Source: an uncultured Veillonella sp. (GTDB lineage: Bacteria; Bacillota; Negativicutes; Veillonellales; Veillonellaceae). From it: DNA of 64,000 nt. Shown here in pieces: positions 51,079 to 61,299 of this stretch (the first letter of the stretch is position 1; each line of letters starts with the position of its first letter). Location: contig UPXS01000006.1 in assembly GCA_900538355.1 (NCBI GenBank), positions 62,001 through 126,000 on the forward strand. Direction: 5' to 3'. The notes beneath the pieces were generated by a model. That model was not told the origin of the DNA. It searched no databases and saw only the letters and a list, made by a program, of their open reading frames with translations. The translations under genes were made by a program, and so were the position numbers.

Positions 51079-52242
51079 TTATAAGAAGTCTTTAATTTTA
51101 TCGCGTTTACCACGATTGCGCAATTTAGTAAGCGCTTTACCTTCGATTTGACGGATACGTTCACGGGTTACATTGAAATGTTGACCTACTTCTTCTAATG
51201 TACGTGGTTTACCATCTTTCAAACCAAAACGCAAAATCAATACTTGTTGTTCACGGTCAGTTAAGCATGTAAATACATCTTCAATTTGTTCTTGTAATAA
51301 GATGTAGCTAGCTGCATCATCTGGAGCAATAGCATCTTGGTCTTCAATGAAGTCCCCCAAGTGAGAGTCTTCCTCTTCACCAATTGGAGTTTCCAATGAT
51401 ACTGGTTCTTGTGCGATTTTTTGAATTTCACGCACACGCTCCACCGTAATCCCCATACCTTCTGCAATTTCCTCTGGTAATGGTTCACGACCTTTATCTT
51501 GCAACAATTGTCGGGAAATACGAATCAATTTATTGATTGTTTCTACCATATGTACTGGAATACGAATCGTACGAGCTTGGTCCGCAATAGCGCGGGTAAT
51601 GGCTTGACGAATCCACCATGTAGCATATGTGGAGAATTTATAACCCTTTGTATAGTCGAACTTATCTACAGCTTTAATAAGGCCCAAGTTACCTTCTTGA
51701 ATTAAGTCCAAAAATAACATACCACGACCTACATAGCGTTTTGCAATACTTACAACGAGGCGCAAGTTAGCATCTACCAATTTTTTCTTAGCCTTTTTAG
51801 CAAGTTGAACGTCTTTATATGTAGCATCTTCTGCTGCGCCAGCTTCAATTTGCTTAGCTAAAACAATTTCCTCATCAGCGGAAAGCAATGGGACACGACC
51901 GATCTCCTTGAGGTACATACGTACAGGATCGTCAATGTTAACGCCAGAGTCTACACTTAAATTGATGGAGATATTCTTTTCACTAGAAGTATCCTCTTCA
52001 TCCTCTTCTTCTGGCTCTATTGGGCTAGCATCAGCGTCCTCACCGTCGATATCAGCTACTACTTCAATGTTTACTTTACCAAATGTAGTATAAATATCAT
52101 CTAATTGTTCTGCAGTAAGATCAGTCTGCTCATGAAGAGCATCTGAAATCTCTGATTGTGTCAACACACCGGTTTTCCGGCCTTTTTCAAGAAGTTGTTC
52201 AACAATCTCCTCTATTTGACTTTTTTGTACTTTCTTAGCCAC
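51079..52242 (-). CDS. rpoD: Primary sigma factor (RpoD/SigA)
   Basis: 387 residues. An acidic N-terminal region (EPEEEDEEDTS) is followed by region 1.2 DPVRMYLKEIGRVPLLS, region 2 GLIKAVDKFDYTKGYKFSTYATWWIRQAITRAIADQ, region 3 RIPVHMVETINKL and region 4 LREQQV-type DREQQVLILRFGL with VTRERIRQIEGKALTKLR. It directs RNA polymerase to housekeeping promoters. It follows dnaG by 22 bases, the standard macromolecular synthesis operon. Confidence 0.96.
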   Translation of the reverse strand: MAKKVQKSQIEEIVEQLLEKGRKTGVLTQSEISDALHEQTDLTAEQLDDIYTTFGKVNIEVVADIDGEDADASPIEPEEEDEEDTSSEKNISINLSVDSGVNIDDPVRMYLKEIGRVPLLSADEEIVLAKQIEAGAAEDATYKDVQLAKKAKKKLVDANLRLVVSIAKRYVGRGMLFLDLIQEGNLGLIKAVDKFDYTKGYKFSTYATWWIRQAITRAIADQARTIRIPVHMVETINKLIRISRQLLQDKGREPLPEEIAEGMGITVERVREIQKIAQEPVSLETPIGEEEDSHLGDFIEDQDAIAPDDAASYILLQEQIEDVFTCLTDREQQVLILRFGLKDGKPRTLEEVGQHFNVTRERIRQIEGKALTKLRNRGKRDKIKDFL

Positions 52243-52264
52243 AGCGCTCTCCTTTTACATTATA

Positions 52265-54037
52265 TTACTTAGACCATTCTCTAATTAAGTTCTGTATTTC
52301 CTGACACTTATGTAATTCGCTAATAAATGTCGAATCTCCTGCCCGTTTTAGTTGATCCGCCATAATTGAATGCGCTTTATACTGTTCACGCAATGAATGA
52401 AGCCTTATTTTGCGGATTAATCCAGGCACTTGCACCTTATATTCATCGTCACTCATAACAACCAATCTAGAGTAAATATCATACTCCGATGGGGATAAAA
52501 CAGACTGAATGGTAGTATCATCTAGACGACCTTCTTGTTTAAATAAGGTGAATATCTTTTCTATTATACCGCGATATTCAATTTTTTCAAAGTCCTCTAA
52601 TGGCAAATAGCTCATCATATGCTGTAACACTTCACCATCTGTAAAGGCTAAGGACAGTAATTTTTCTGCATCGCCTTTAGGTAAATCCTGTGTTGGCAAA
52701 GGTGCAGATGCAGTATCTACTAATTCAATTTGTCCTTTTTTTACATAGTCTCTGAAATATCTAAAGATACTACTATTATCAAGCCACAATGGTAATGCCA
52801 ATGTTTTTAATGCATCATCACGTTGTGTTTGACTATCTATATTAGCAATATACGGGAATACATCAGCCAATACAGCTTGCTTCCCTTCCGTATCATTTGT
52901 ATCGTGTTTAATTAGGGACTCACTCAATAAATAATCAAGAGGCTTAACCGCTTTAGCCACCAAATCTTTAAATGCTTGTCCCCCATGATTGCGTACATAA
53001 TCATCTGGATCTTTGCCATCTGGCATAGCGAGGACACGCACCTTGAAGTCCGTATTTTGCAATAATTCTATGGCTCTAGCCGCCGCTTGACGACCTGCTC
53101 CATCCATATCATAGGCCAGCACAATTTCATCGGCCTGCCTCATCAAGATATGCCCATGGTCTCGTGTATAAGCTGTCCCCAAGGATGCTACTACATTAGT
53201 AACACCATGGTTATGGGCAGAGATAACGTCCATGTAACCTTCCACAAGGATAGCCTGTCGTTCTTGACGAATGGATTTATAAGCCTTATCAAAGGCAAAT
53301 AATAGTTTCCCCTTTTCAAAGATGGCTGATTCTGGTGAGTTCAAATATTTTGGCGTACTGTCATCCATGACACGTCCACCAAAGGCAACTACACGACCTT
53401 TACCATCCATAATGGGGAACATAATACGGTTTCTAAAGAAATCGTAAAACTGCCCCTTTTGATTCTTACGAACTAGATTTAACTCCAAGAGAATTGAATC
53501 ATCGATGCCGCGTTCGTGAAAGGCACGATACAACTTATCCCAACCATCTGGAGCAAAGCCTAATTTAAATTTTTCAATCGTCTCTTTTGTAAGGCCCCGT
53601 TTTTTTAAGTAATCAAGGCCCACCTTACCAATCGATGTTTGAGTAAGGCAATTATGGAAAAATGTAGCCGCTAATTCTGACGCTTCATATAGTTTTTTCC
53701 GTCGTTCATCTCGAGCTCGTTGTTCTGGTGAAAGCTTAGCCTCTGGCAATGGAATATTAGCGCGATTAGCAAGGCGCTCTAAGACCTCAACAAAGCTTAA
53801 ATGCTCAAGTTCCATAAGGAATTTAATGACATTCCCCGATGCATGACAGCCAAAACAATAATAAAAGCCCTTTTCAGGGGCAACACTAAAGGACGGCGTC
53901 TTTTCATTATGAAACGGACAACAACCCCAATAGTTCTTGCCCCGTTTCTTTAAAGCTACATGCTCAGATATTACAGATACAATATCATTTGCATCTTTGA
54001 TTTGTTCAATCAATTCATTTTCAAAATATCGGCTCAT
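52265..54037 (-). CDS. dnaG: DNA primase
   Basis: 590 residues from MSRYFENELIEQI; GGAGG is 8 bases ahead of this ATG, so an upstream TTG is rejected. Zinc-finger CPFHNEKTPSFSVAPEKGFYYCFGC near 42, the catalytic TOPRIM core with AILVEGYMDVI near 263 and AYDMDGAGRQAA near 307, then a DnaB-binding C-terminal domain. It lays RNA primers at the replication fork. Confidence 0.96.
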   Translation of the reverse strand: MSRYFENELIEQIKDANDIVSVISEHVALKKRGKNYWGCCPFHNEKTPSFSVAPEKGFYYCFGCHASGNVIKFLMELEHLSFVEVLERLANRANIPLPEAKLSPEQRARDERRKKLYEASELAATFFHNCLTQTSIGKVGLDYLKKRGLTKETIEKFKLGFAPDGWDKLYRAFHERGIDDSILLELNLVRKNQKGQFYDFFRNRIMFPIMDGKGRVVAFGGRVMDDSTPKYLNSPESAIFEKGKLLFAFDKAYKSIRQERQAILVEGYMDVISAHNHGVTNVVASLGTAYTRDHGHILMRQADEIVLAYDMDGAGRQAAARAIELLQNTDFKVRVLAMPDGKDPDDYVRNHGGQAFKDLVAKAVKPLDYLLSESLIKHDTNDTEGKQAVLADVFPYIANIDSQTQRDDALKTLALPLWLDNSSIFRYFRDYVKKGQIELVDTASAPLPTQDLPKGDAEKLLSLAFTDGEVLQHMMSYLPLEDFEKIEYRGIIEKIFTLFKQEGRLDDTTIQSVLSPSEYDIYSRLVVMSDDEYKVQVPGLIRKIRLHSLREQYKAHSIMADQLKRAGDSTFISELHKCQEIQNLIREWSK

Positions 54038-54155
54038 AGCCAACGCCTCCTTCCCTTATATATATATTAATTCGATATACAAATAAAAAATCCTCTATTT
54101 GTAAAGTAATTTAATCAATTATCAAGTCAAACCGATTTAGTAACTGATACGAATC

Positions 54156-54200
54156 ATAGGAATCACCATCTATTATGGATCAATACATGGTGATTCCTAT
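54156..54200. repeat. Perfect 14-bp inverted repeat between rny and dnaG
   Basis: ATAGGAATCACCAT and ATGGTGATTCCTAT around a 17-base loop. No T run follows on either strand, so its terminator role is uncertain. Confidence 0.6.
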
Positions 54201-54243
54201 ACGCCGTATTCTTTAATAGTCTGCGAATAATAATTTGATAATA

Positions 54244-54273
54244 ATAGGCTGCAATGAAATCATTGCAGCCTAT
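54244..54273 (-). terminator. Terminator of rny
   Basis: Perfect 14-bp stem ATAGGCTGCAATGA/TCATTGCAGCCTAT with a 2-base loop; TATTATTATC follows on the minus strand. Confidence 0.7.
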
Positions 54274-54292
54274 ACTTATCGCTTATAGCATA

Positions 54293-55837
54293 TTATTTTG
54301 CGTAATCCACAACGCGAGTTTCACGAATAATTACGACCTTAATTTGGCCTGGATATTCAAGTTCAGACTCGATGCGTTTTACGATATTCCGAACGAGCAA
54401 TGTAGACTCAGCTTCATCAATCTTATCCGGTTTTACTACAACGCGAATCTCACGACCTGCTTGAATAGCAAAGCATTTTTCAACGCCTTCGAAGGATTCA
54501 GCGATTTCTTCCAATTTAGATAAACGTTTCAAGTAGTTTTCTAATGTTTCTCGACGTGCTCCAGGACGAGCCGCAGAGATAGCATCAGCAGCTGCAACTA
54601 ATACAGCTTCTACAGATTGGAACTCTTCATCACCATGATGAGCGCCAATGCAGTTAATTACTGCTGCGCTTTCACGATATTTACGAGCCACATCAACACC
54701 GATTTGAACATGAGAACCCTCAAGTTCGCGGTCCAATGCTTTACCAATATCATGGATTAAACCACCTCGTTTAGCCAATGTTACATCACAGCCTAGTTCA
54801 GCTGCCATCAAACCTGCTAAATGAGATACTTCAATAGAATGTTTCAAAACGTTTTGACCGTAACTAGTACGATATTTCAAACGACCTAAAATCTTTACAA
54901 TTTCAGGATGTAAGCCATGAACATCAGCTTCAAATGTTGCTTGTTCACCAGCTTCTTTAATAGTTTGGTCAACCTCTTTGCGAGCTTTACCAACCATTTC
55001 TTCAATACGAGCTGGATGGATACGACCGTCTACAATCAATTTTTCCAAAGCAATACGAGCCACTTCACGACGAATTGGATCGAAGCCGGAAAGAATAACT
55101 GCTTCTGGTGTGTCATCGATAATCAAGTCAATACCTGTTAATGTTTCGAGTGCACGAATATTACGGCCTTCACGACCGATAATGCGACCCTTCATTTCAT
55201 CATTAGGCAATGCCACTACGGATACGGTAGTCTCCGCTACATGGTCAGCTGCGCAACGTTGGATAGCAGAGGAGATAATTTCTTTTGCTTTTTTCTCCGC
55301 GTCATCCTTAGCTTGCTGCTCCATTTCCTTAACCATAATCGCCGTTTCATGACGAATTTCTTGTTCCACATTCGTTAACAAGATATTCTTAGCTTCTTCA
55401 AATGTCATACCAGAAATACGTTCCAATTCTGCCATTTGTTTTTCATACAAAGCTTCAATTTTTTCACGGCTTTGGGCTAAGTCAGCTTCTTTGCGATGTA
55501 AAGCTTCCTCTTTGTGCTCAATATTGTCTAATTTTTTATCCAAAGATTCTTCTTTTTGAAGAATACGACGTTCCATACGTTGAAGTTCAGAACGGCGATC
55601 TTTATTTTCTCGTTCTACATCAGAACGGAGCTTATGAATTTCTTCTTTCGCTTCTAATAAAGCTTCTTTCTTTTTAGACTCAGCTGTGCGTTCACCATTA
55701 GCGATGATACGTGCAGCCTCTTGCTCAGCTTGATTCAGTTTTCCTTCAGCAATATTTTTTCTTAAAAAATAGCCTACCCCTAGTCCAATCAGTACCATTA
55801 CCACTGCAATTAGACTATACTCTAAAATTAGTCTCAC
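54293..55837 (-). CDS. rny: Ribonuclease Y
   Basis: 514 residues: N-terminal membrane helix (YSLIAVVMVLIGLGVGYFL), a long coiled coil (about 30-195), the KH domain with GRIIGREGRNIRALETLTG near 217, and the HD domain with HSIEVSHLAGLMAAELGCD and GLIHDIGKALD near 365. It is the membrane-tethered endonuclease that starts mRNA decay. Confidence 0.96.
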   Translation of the reverse strand: MRLILEYSLIAVVMVLIGLGVGYFLRKNIAEGKLNQAEQEAARIIANGERTAESKKKEALLEAKEEIHKLRSDVERENKDRRSELQRMERRILQKEESLDKKLDNIEHKEEALHRKEADLAQSREKIEALYEKQMAELERISGMTFEEAKNILLTNVEQEIRHETAIMVKEMEQQAKDDAEKKAKEIISSAIQRCAADHVAETTVSVVALPNDEMKGRIIGREGRNIRALETLTGIDLIIDDTPEAVILSGFDPIRREVARIALEKLIVDGRIHPARIEEMVGKARKEVDQTIKEAGEQATFEADVHGLHPEIVKILGRLKYRTSYGQNVLKHSIEVSHLAGLMAAELGCDVTLAKRGGLIHDIGKALDRELEGSHVQIGVDVARKYRESAAVINCIGAHHGDEEFQSVEAVLVAAADAISAARPGARRETLENYLKRLSKLEEIAESFEGVEKCFAIQAGREIRVVVKPDKIDEAESTLLVRNIVKRIESELEYPGQIKVVIIRETRVVDYAK

Positions 55838-56013
55838 CTCCTCTTAAATTCTCAAAATTGAGCTTTCATGCTCCTTTTTATGCCCTTCATGCATTAAAAT
55901 TATCATTTAGCCATATCATCATATAAATAAATAAGGCTATTATTAATTTTAGACTTGAAAGCCCTTTCTGTCAAGATTTTACAAGCCTAGTAAGGCCTCT
56001 TAAAAAGCACTAT

Positions 56014-56457
56014 TTATTCATAAAAATCATTGCATACAACTTGGATAGTGCTCGTTGAAAATCCTCTATATTTGAGAAAATTAAATACTTTTACACGAGG
56101 AGTGTCTTCTTCATTGAGAATGGAGCCAAATTTTTTCTCTACTACGCGATAAGCGGCTTTCACTTCATCATAATTAGAGATTTCCTGAGGCACTGTAAGA
56201 CCTCGCAGCTTCATCTTTTGCTTAATCATATAGGCCCCGTATTTTTGTTCTTTCATCAAGTACGCCAATACTTGCTCAGATAAGCGCTCATCATTGATAT
56301 AATCATAGTCTCTAAGGCGTTCAAGGACCCGCTCAATGATTGGGTCCTCGATTTGTTTACGTCTCATTTTTTGTGTCAGTTCATAGGAACTAAGAAATCG
56401 TTGAGCCAGGAAGCGATACGCTTGATCCATAGCAGCTTGCATCGTTTCGTCACTCAT
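56014..56457 (-). CDS. recX: Regulatory protein RecX
   Basis: 147 residues, helical-repeat RecX fold: AYRFLAQRFLSSYELTQKMRRK, LRDYDYINDERLSEQVLAYLM and KYRGFSTSTIQVVC. It binds and limits RecA filaments. It starts 2 bases after the recA stop, so the two are co-expressed. Confidence 0.88.
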   Translation of the reverse strand: MSDETMQAAMDQAYRFLAQRFLSSYELTQKMRRKQIEDPIIERVLERLRDYDYINDERLSEQVLAYLMKEQKYGAYMIKQKMKLRGLTVPQEISNYDEVKAAYRVVEKKFGSILNEEDTPRVKVFNFLKYRGFSTSTIQVVCNDFYE

Positions 56458-56459
56458 GA

Positions 56460-57500
56460 TTATACTTCTTCAGTTACTTCTTCACCGATTACATCAATTT
56501 CTTCTGTACCAACAGCTAATGTATCGCGAATAATACGATCGATTTCATCAGCGATTTGTGGATTATCTAACAAATATTGTTTAGCTGCTTCTTTACCTTG
56601 GCCCATGCGTTCACCATTATAGGAATACCATGCACCAGATTTATTGATGATTTCCATATTTGTGCCAATATCGATAAGTGTACCAGCTTTTGAGATACCT
56701 TCACCGTACATCAAATCAAACTCAGCTGTTTTGAATGGAGGTGCTACTTTATTCTTAACAACTTTAACTTTAGTGCGAGCACCAACATTTTCGTTATTAG
56801 CTTTAATTAATTCACCCTTACGAACATCAAGACGTACGGAGGAATAGAATTTCAACGCACGACCACCTGTTGTAGTTTCAGGATTACCAAACATTACGCC
56901 TACTTTTTCACGCAATTGGTTGATAAAGATAACAACAGTTTTAGATTTGCTGATGATACCAGTCAATTTACGCAATGCTTTACTCATCAAACGAGCTTGG
57001 AGACCTACGTGAGCATCGCCCATTTCACCGTCGATTTCTGCTTTAGGAACCAAGGCTGCAACGGAGTCAACTACGACGATATCTACAGCACCACTGCGAA
57101 CAAGGGCTTCTGTAATTTCAAGAGCTTGTTCACCATTATCTGGTTGAGAAATCAACAAGTTATTGATATCTACGCCCAAATTACGAGCATATACAGGATC
57201 CATTGCATGCTCCGCATCAATAAAAGCTGCAATGCCACCTTGTTTTTGCGCTTCTGCTACAGCGTGAAGAGCTACTGTTGTTTTACCAGAGGATTCTGGA
57301 CCGTAGATTTCAATTACACGGCCACGAGGGAACCCACCTACGCCAACAGCGATATCGATTGCAAGAGAACCAGAGGAGATAACCTCTACGTTCATGCGAT
57401 CTGCTGCTTCACCAAGACGCATAATAGCGCCTTTACCAAAGTCTTTTTCAATTTGTTTTAACGCGTTATCCAACGCTGCTTGTCTGCCATCTACAGCCAT
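56460..57500 (-). CDS. recA: Recombinase RecA
   Basis: 346 residues of normal length: IEKDFGKGAIMRLG, Walker A GPESSGKTTVALH near 65, AFIDAEHAMDP, Walker B VDIVVVDSVAALVPKAEI, and the DNA-binding loop INQLREKVGVMFGNPETTTGGRALKFY. It lies between cinA and recX. No LexA-type box was found in the short gaps here. Confidence 0.97.
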   Translation of the reverse strand: MAVDGRQAALDNALKQIEKDFGKGAIMRLGEAADRMNVEVISSGSLAIDIAVGVGGFPRGRVIEIYGPESSGKTTVALHAVAEAQKQGGIAAFIDAEHAMDPVYARNLGVDINNLLISQPDNGEQALEITEALVRSGAVDIVVVDSVAALVPKAEIDGEMGDAHVGLQARLMSKALRKLTGIISKSKTVVIFINQLREKVGVMFGNPETTTGGRALKFYSSVRLDVRKGELIKANNENVGARTKVKVVKNKVAPPFKTAEFDLMYGEGISKAGTLIDIGTNMEIINKSGAWYSYNGERMGQGKEAAKQYLLDNPQIADEIDRIIRDTLAVGTEEIDVIGEEVTEEV

Positions 57501-57504
57501 TATT

Positions 57505-58752
57505 TTATTTCCCCTTTTCTGTTATATAAGTATACACATAATATAGTGCTAGCTCTGCTGCACTTTGTCGAATATCTTCGCGATTACCAATTAAATTAGC
57601 CTTGTGAGCCACTGTTCCATGAGGTCCGGTAACCCCAAACCATACAAGACCAACAGGCTTTTCAGGACTACCACCGCCAGGACCAGCTATACCAGTCGTA
57701 GAAACGGCATATGTTGTTTGACCAACAGTTCGTGCCCCCTCTGCCATAGCCTTAGCAACTTGCTCACTAACGGCCCCATAGGTATCTAACATATCTTGAG
57801 GTACACCTAATACACGATGTTTGACATCATTGCTATAGGAAATAACACCGCCCATATAGTATTCACTGCTACCACTGACATTAGTCAATAACTTACCAAC
57901 TAAGCCAGAGGTACAAGATTCAGCAGTACTAATCGTACTATGTTCCTCTAGTAAAGCACGCCCCAGAGTTTCCTCCATGGAAATAGATAAATCGCGACCT
58001 ACCCGAGAGTCTAACCGTTCTCGAATGATAGCATCCCAAGGATTGAGAAGCTCATGTGCAGCCTCTAAGGTATCAGCCTTAGCCGTAATGCGCACCTCAA
58101 TATAGCCTTTTTTGATTAATAACGCTATAGTCGGATTTGATTGATTCTTAATGAGATCCATCAAGGTATTTTCCAAATCGATTTCGCGAATATCATATAC
58201 ACCATATCGATAAGAGGTAACCACACCTTGTGAACCAAAGCGATCATGCAAATATGGAACTACACTATCTTGGAACATGCCTTTCATTTCACCAGGAGGT
58301 CCTGGCAAAAGAATATATGTAGTATCTCCATCTTCAACGACAACACCTGGTGCTACACCTACCGGATTATGCAGTACCTTTGCACCTTCTGGCAATTGTG
58401 CTTCTCGACGACTTGCATCAGGCACAGTACGTTTTACACGTTGGAAAAATTTTTCAACCTCATCCATCGCCTCTTGATTAAATATAATCTTTCGGTCCAC
58501 AGAATCGGCCAATACATTCCGTGTAATATCGCCCTGTGTCGGGCCAAGCCCACCAGTACTAATAACAATGTCTGCCCGAGAGCTAGCTAACTGAAAAACT
58601 TCAGCCATACGCTTTGGATTATCTCCTACTACCGATTGATGAGCAATAGTATATCCTAATTTATTTAATTCTTGTGCTAACCAAGATACATTAGTGTTAA
58701 CTGTATCACCTAGCAATAACTCTGAACCTGTAGAAATGAGTTCTACAATCAT
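57505..58752 (-). CDS. cinA: CinA / nicotinamide-nucleotide amidohydrolase
   Basis: 415 residues. N-terminal MoaB-like COG1058 domain (1-170) with STGSELLLGDTVNTN, VISTGGLGPTQGDITR and LLPGPPGEM. C-terminal PncC domain (255-415) with STAESCTSGLVGKLLTNVSGSS and STTGIAGPGGGSPEKPVGLVW. It recycles NMN or ADP-ribose. It precedes recA by 4 bases, as in many Firmicutes. Confidence 0.94.
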   Translation of the reverse strand: MIVELISTGSELLLGDTVNTNVSWLAQELNKLGYTIAHQSVVGDNPKRMAEVFQLASSRADIVISTGGLGPTQGDITRNVLADSVDRKIIFNQEAMDEVEKFFQRVKRTVPDASRREAQLPEGAKVLHNPVGVAPGVVVEDGDTTYILLPGPPGEMKGMFQDSVVPYLHDRFGSQGVVTSYRYGVYDIREIDLENTLMDLIKNQSNPTIALLIKKGYIEVRITAKADTLEAAHELLNPWDAIIRERLDSRVGRDLSISMEETLGRALLEEHSTISTAESCTSGLVGKLLTNVSGSSEYYMGGVISYSNDVKHRVLGVPQDMLDTYGAVSEQVAKAMAEGARTVGQTTYAVSTTGIAGPGGGSPEKPVGLVWFGVTGPHGTVAHKANLIGNREDIRQSAAELALYYVYTYITEKGK

Positions 58753-58789
58753 CAGATCACCTCCACAATCGAATGTATCGAGCTGTGTT

Positions 58790-60136
58790 TTATTCTACAA
58801 CCGTAGCTACTACGTCGTAAGCAAAGCCTTGCTCTACTTGTACCTTAAGAATATCTCCAGGTTGAATCTCTTCTCCGCAGTCTTCAATGTACATATTACC
58901 GTCTACATCAGGTGCTTGAGATTTTAAGCGTCCTTTAGCGAGTAATGTACCATTCTCACCTTCCTCGATTTCTTCTACCATTGCATAGTCAATAGTACCT
59001 TCTAAATCGCGGTTATTTTCTTCAGAAATAGCGGCTTGGATGGACATGAGAATATGATAACGCTCTTCTTTTACCTCTTCTGGCACTTGGTCTTCACGCG
59101 CACCAGCTGGTGTACCTTCCTCTTGAGAATAAGTAAATACGCCCATATTATCAAATTTGATTTCTTTTACAAAGTCGCAAAGTTCCTCAAATTGCTCATC
59201 TGTTTCACCAGGGAAGCCAACGATAATAGATGTACGCAATGTAATATGTGTAGGAGCATTTCTAATTTTCTTAAGCAACCGTTCAATATCATTACGATCA
59301 TCTCGACGATTCATTTGTTTTAAAATATCGTTATTAACATGTTGTAATGGGATATCTACATATTTACAAAGTTTTGGCTCATTAACGATAAGATCTAACA
59401 ATTCATCGGAGAAGAATGTTGGATATAGGTATAACATACGAATCCATTCGATTCCATCTACCGTAGTTAACTCCTTAAGCAATGTAGTCAACAAAGGCTT
59501 GCCATCGTTAAGGTCAATACCATAACTAGTTGTATCTTGAGCAATCAGAACAACTTCCTTAACACCTGCTGCAGCTAATCGTTCCACTTCGGCCTTAATA
59601 GACTCGATAGTACGACTGCGGAATGCACCGCGCACCTTTGGAATAATGCAGAAGGTACAACCGTTGTTACAGCCTTCCGCAATTTTTACATACGCACTGT
59701 AACGAGGTGTTGTTTGAATACGAGGCATGCGTTCATCATAGATATTTGTAATATTTTCCATGATACAACTACGATTGCCATGCTCAATAGCATCAACAGC
59801 AACCATGATTTGGTCCCATGCACCTGTACCGATCAAAGCATCAATTTCAGGGATTTCTTTGAATAGCTCATCCTGATATTGTTGGCTTAAGCAACCTGCT
59901 ACAATAAGGCCTTTACATGTACCATCTTCTTTATATTGAGCTACCTCAAGAATGGTATTGATAGACTCCGCTTTGGCTTTCTCAATAAAAGTACAGGTAT
60001 TTACGACGATAAGATCTGCTTCGCTTAGGTCCTCTGTAATCGTATAGCCATTATCTTTCAATAAGCCTAACATTACCTCTGTATCTACTAAGTTTTTAGC
60101 ACAACCTAGGCTAACATATCCTAATTTCTTACCCAT
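58790..60136 (-). CDS. rimO: Ribosomal protein S12 methylthiotransferase
   Basis: 448 residues: UPF0004 domain with LGYVSLGCAKNLVDTEVMLG and the two further cluster Cys (VNTCTFIEKAK, AGCLSQ), radical SAM Cys in IAEGCNNGCTFCIIPKVRG near 150, and a TRAM domain at the end. The CAKNLVDTE signature separates RimO from MiaB. It adds a methylthio group to Asp of S12. Confidence 0.95.
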   Translation of the reverse strand: MGKKLGYVSLGCAKNLVDTEVMLGLLKDNGYTITEDLSEADLIVVNTCTFIEKAKAESINTILEVAQYKEDGTCKGLIVAGCLSQQYQDELFKEIPEIDALIGTGAWDQIMVAVDAIEHGNRSCIMENITNIYDERMPRIQTTPRYSAYVKIAEGCNNGCTFCIIPKVRGAFRSRTIESIKAEVERLAAAGVKEVVLIAQDTTSYGIDLNDGKPLLTTLLKELTTVDGIEWIRMLYLYPTFFSDELLDLIVNEPKLCKYVDIPLQHVNNDILKQMNRRDDRNDIERLLKKIRNAPTHITLRTSIIVGFPGETDEQFEELCDFVKEIKFDNMGVFTYSQEEGTPAGAREDQVPEEVKEERYHILMSIQAAISEENNRDLEGTIDYAMVEEIEEGENGTLLAKGRLKSQAPDVDGNMYIEDCGEEIQPGDILKVQVEQGFAYDVVATVVE

Positions 60137-60200
60137 TCTATATCCTTTCTTAACAAGATTATTTTCAATTTACTACCTTAATAGGATCTATATAACTGAG

Positions 60201-61238
60201 TTATTCCTTACGGAAACGCACTTGGCTAACCCAGTGATTTAGTAATAATTTTTTACCATCAATGGTGTAACCGCCATTTACAGGCCATAAAATTAGCTCA
60301 TGTCCCAATGAGTCTTTTGGCTCATCCATTTCTGGGTTTGTAAATATATAGGTGAAGTTATTTTCAACCATATACTTTGCAGTCTTTGTAGATAACAACC
60401 AATTAATAAATTCGACGCTATCTGCTTTGTGTTTTGAATTTTTTAATACGGCCACCCCAGTTACATAATAAGAGGTCCCATCTGTTGGGTAAATGACCTT
60501 AATTGGATATCCATGACGCGTATATTGGGCCGCATCAGATAAATTACCAATGCCGATATTAGACTCTCCAAGCGCTGTTAAACGAACTGGGGTAGACAAG
60601 AACTTAGCATGTTGTATTACATGAGGTTTTAAGCTATATAGATAGTTTAATGCTTCAGGCTCTCCTCTATATTCCACCATGTTATATAACAAGTTCGCCG
60701 CATTCTGAGAGGCTACAAAATCGGTCATTACAATGGTCCAATCCCCTTGTTTTGCCAAGGTATCCCATGTAGTAATATATTTACCAACCCCATTGTAGAA
60801 GATATCATTTTGAACAAATACGATAGGATCATACCAAAGGCCTACCCAATATCCATTTGTATCCTTTAGATTGTCACGCACCTCGTCAATTTTCTCATTA
60901 ACGATAGGTGCATATTTTCCAGTATTGGCACCTACAACGAGGTTATCCTCAGAGGTAAGTACAATATCACCAGATGTATCAGCTACATTTGAGGCCGAAC
61001 GTTGCGCCATTTGCTCCTCTGTAAGAGGCATAACTGTAACTTTTACATTCTTCTCATCTTCATAACGATCGGCAAGCAATGTAGTTATATTATTTGGTAA
61101 GTCTGTATAAACTGTAATCTCACCACGAACAGGCTCTTTTGCATGTTCCAATTGTTCTTGATGGTAAAAGTTTACGCCATAGGTCAACATTCCTACCACA
61201 AAAAGGGCTAAAATGCCCGGAGCAATCCATCGTTTCAT
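60201..61238 (-). CDS. Extracellular solute-binding protein, iron/small-anion type
   Basis: 345 residues. A single N-terminal helix (IAPGILALFVVGMLTYGV) without a lipobox, so it is either a cleaved signal or an anchor. The fold follows the SBP_bac_6/FutA-like group: GEITVYTDLPNNITTLLADRYEDE, VTVMPLTEEQ, GDIVLTSEDNLV, YWVGLWYDPIVFVQN, WDTLAKQGDW. No Tyr cluster typical of Fe(III) binding is certain. No permease or ATPase gene is nearby, so its transporter must be elsewhere or it acts as a sensor. Confidence 0.72.
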   Translation of the reverse strand: MKRWIAPGILALFVVGMLTYGVNFYHQEQLEHAKEPVRGEITVYTDLPNNITTLLADRYEDEKNVKVTVMPLTEEQMAQRSASNVADTSGDIVLTSEDNLVVGANTGKYAPIVNEKIDEVRDNLKDTNGYWVGLWYDPIVFVQNDIFYNGVGKYITTWDTLAKQGDWTIVMTDFVASQNAANLLYNMVEYRGEPEALNYLYSLKPHVIQHAKFLSTPVRLTALGESNIGIGNLSDAAQYTRHGYPIKVIYPTDGTSYYVTGVAVLKNSKHKADSVEFINWLLSTKTAKYMVENNFTYIFTNPEMDEPKDSLGHELILWPVNGGYTIDGKKLLLNHWVSQVRFRKE

Positions 61239-61299
61239 ATATGCCTCCTATAAGACATAAAGTATCCCCAAATGAGATTAGTAAAACCAATCTCTATAA

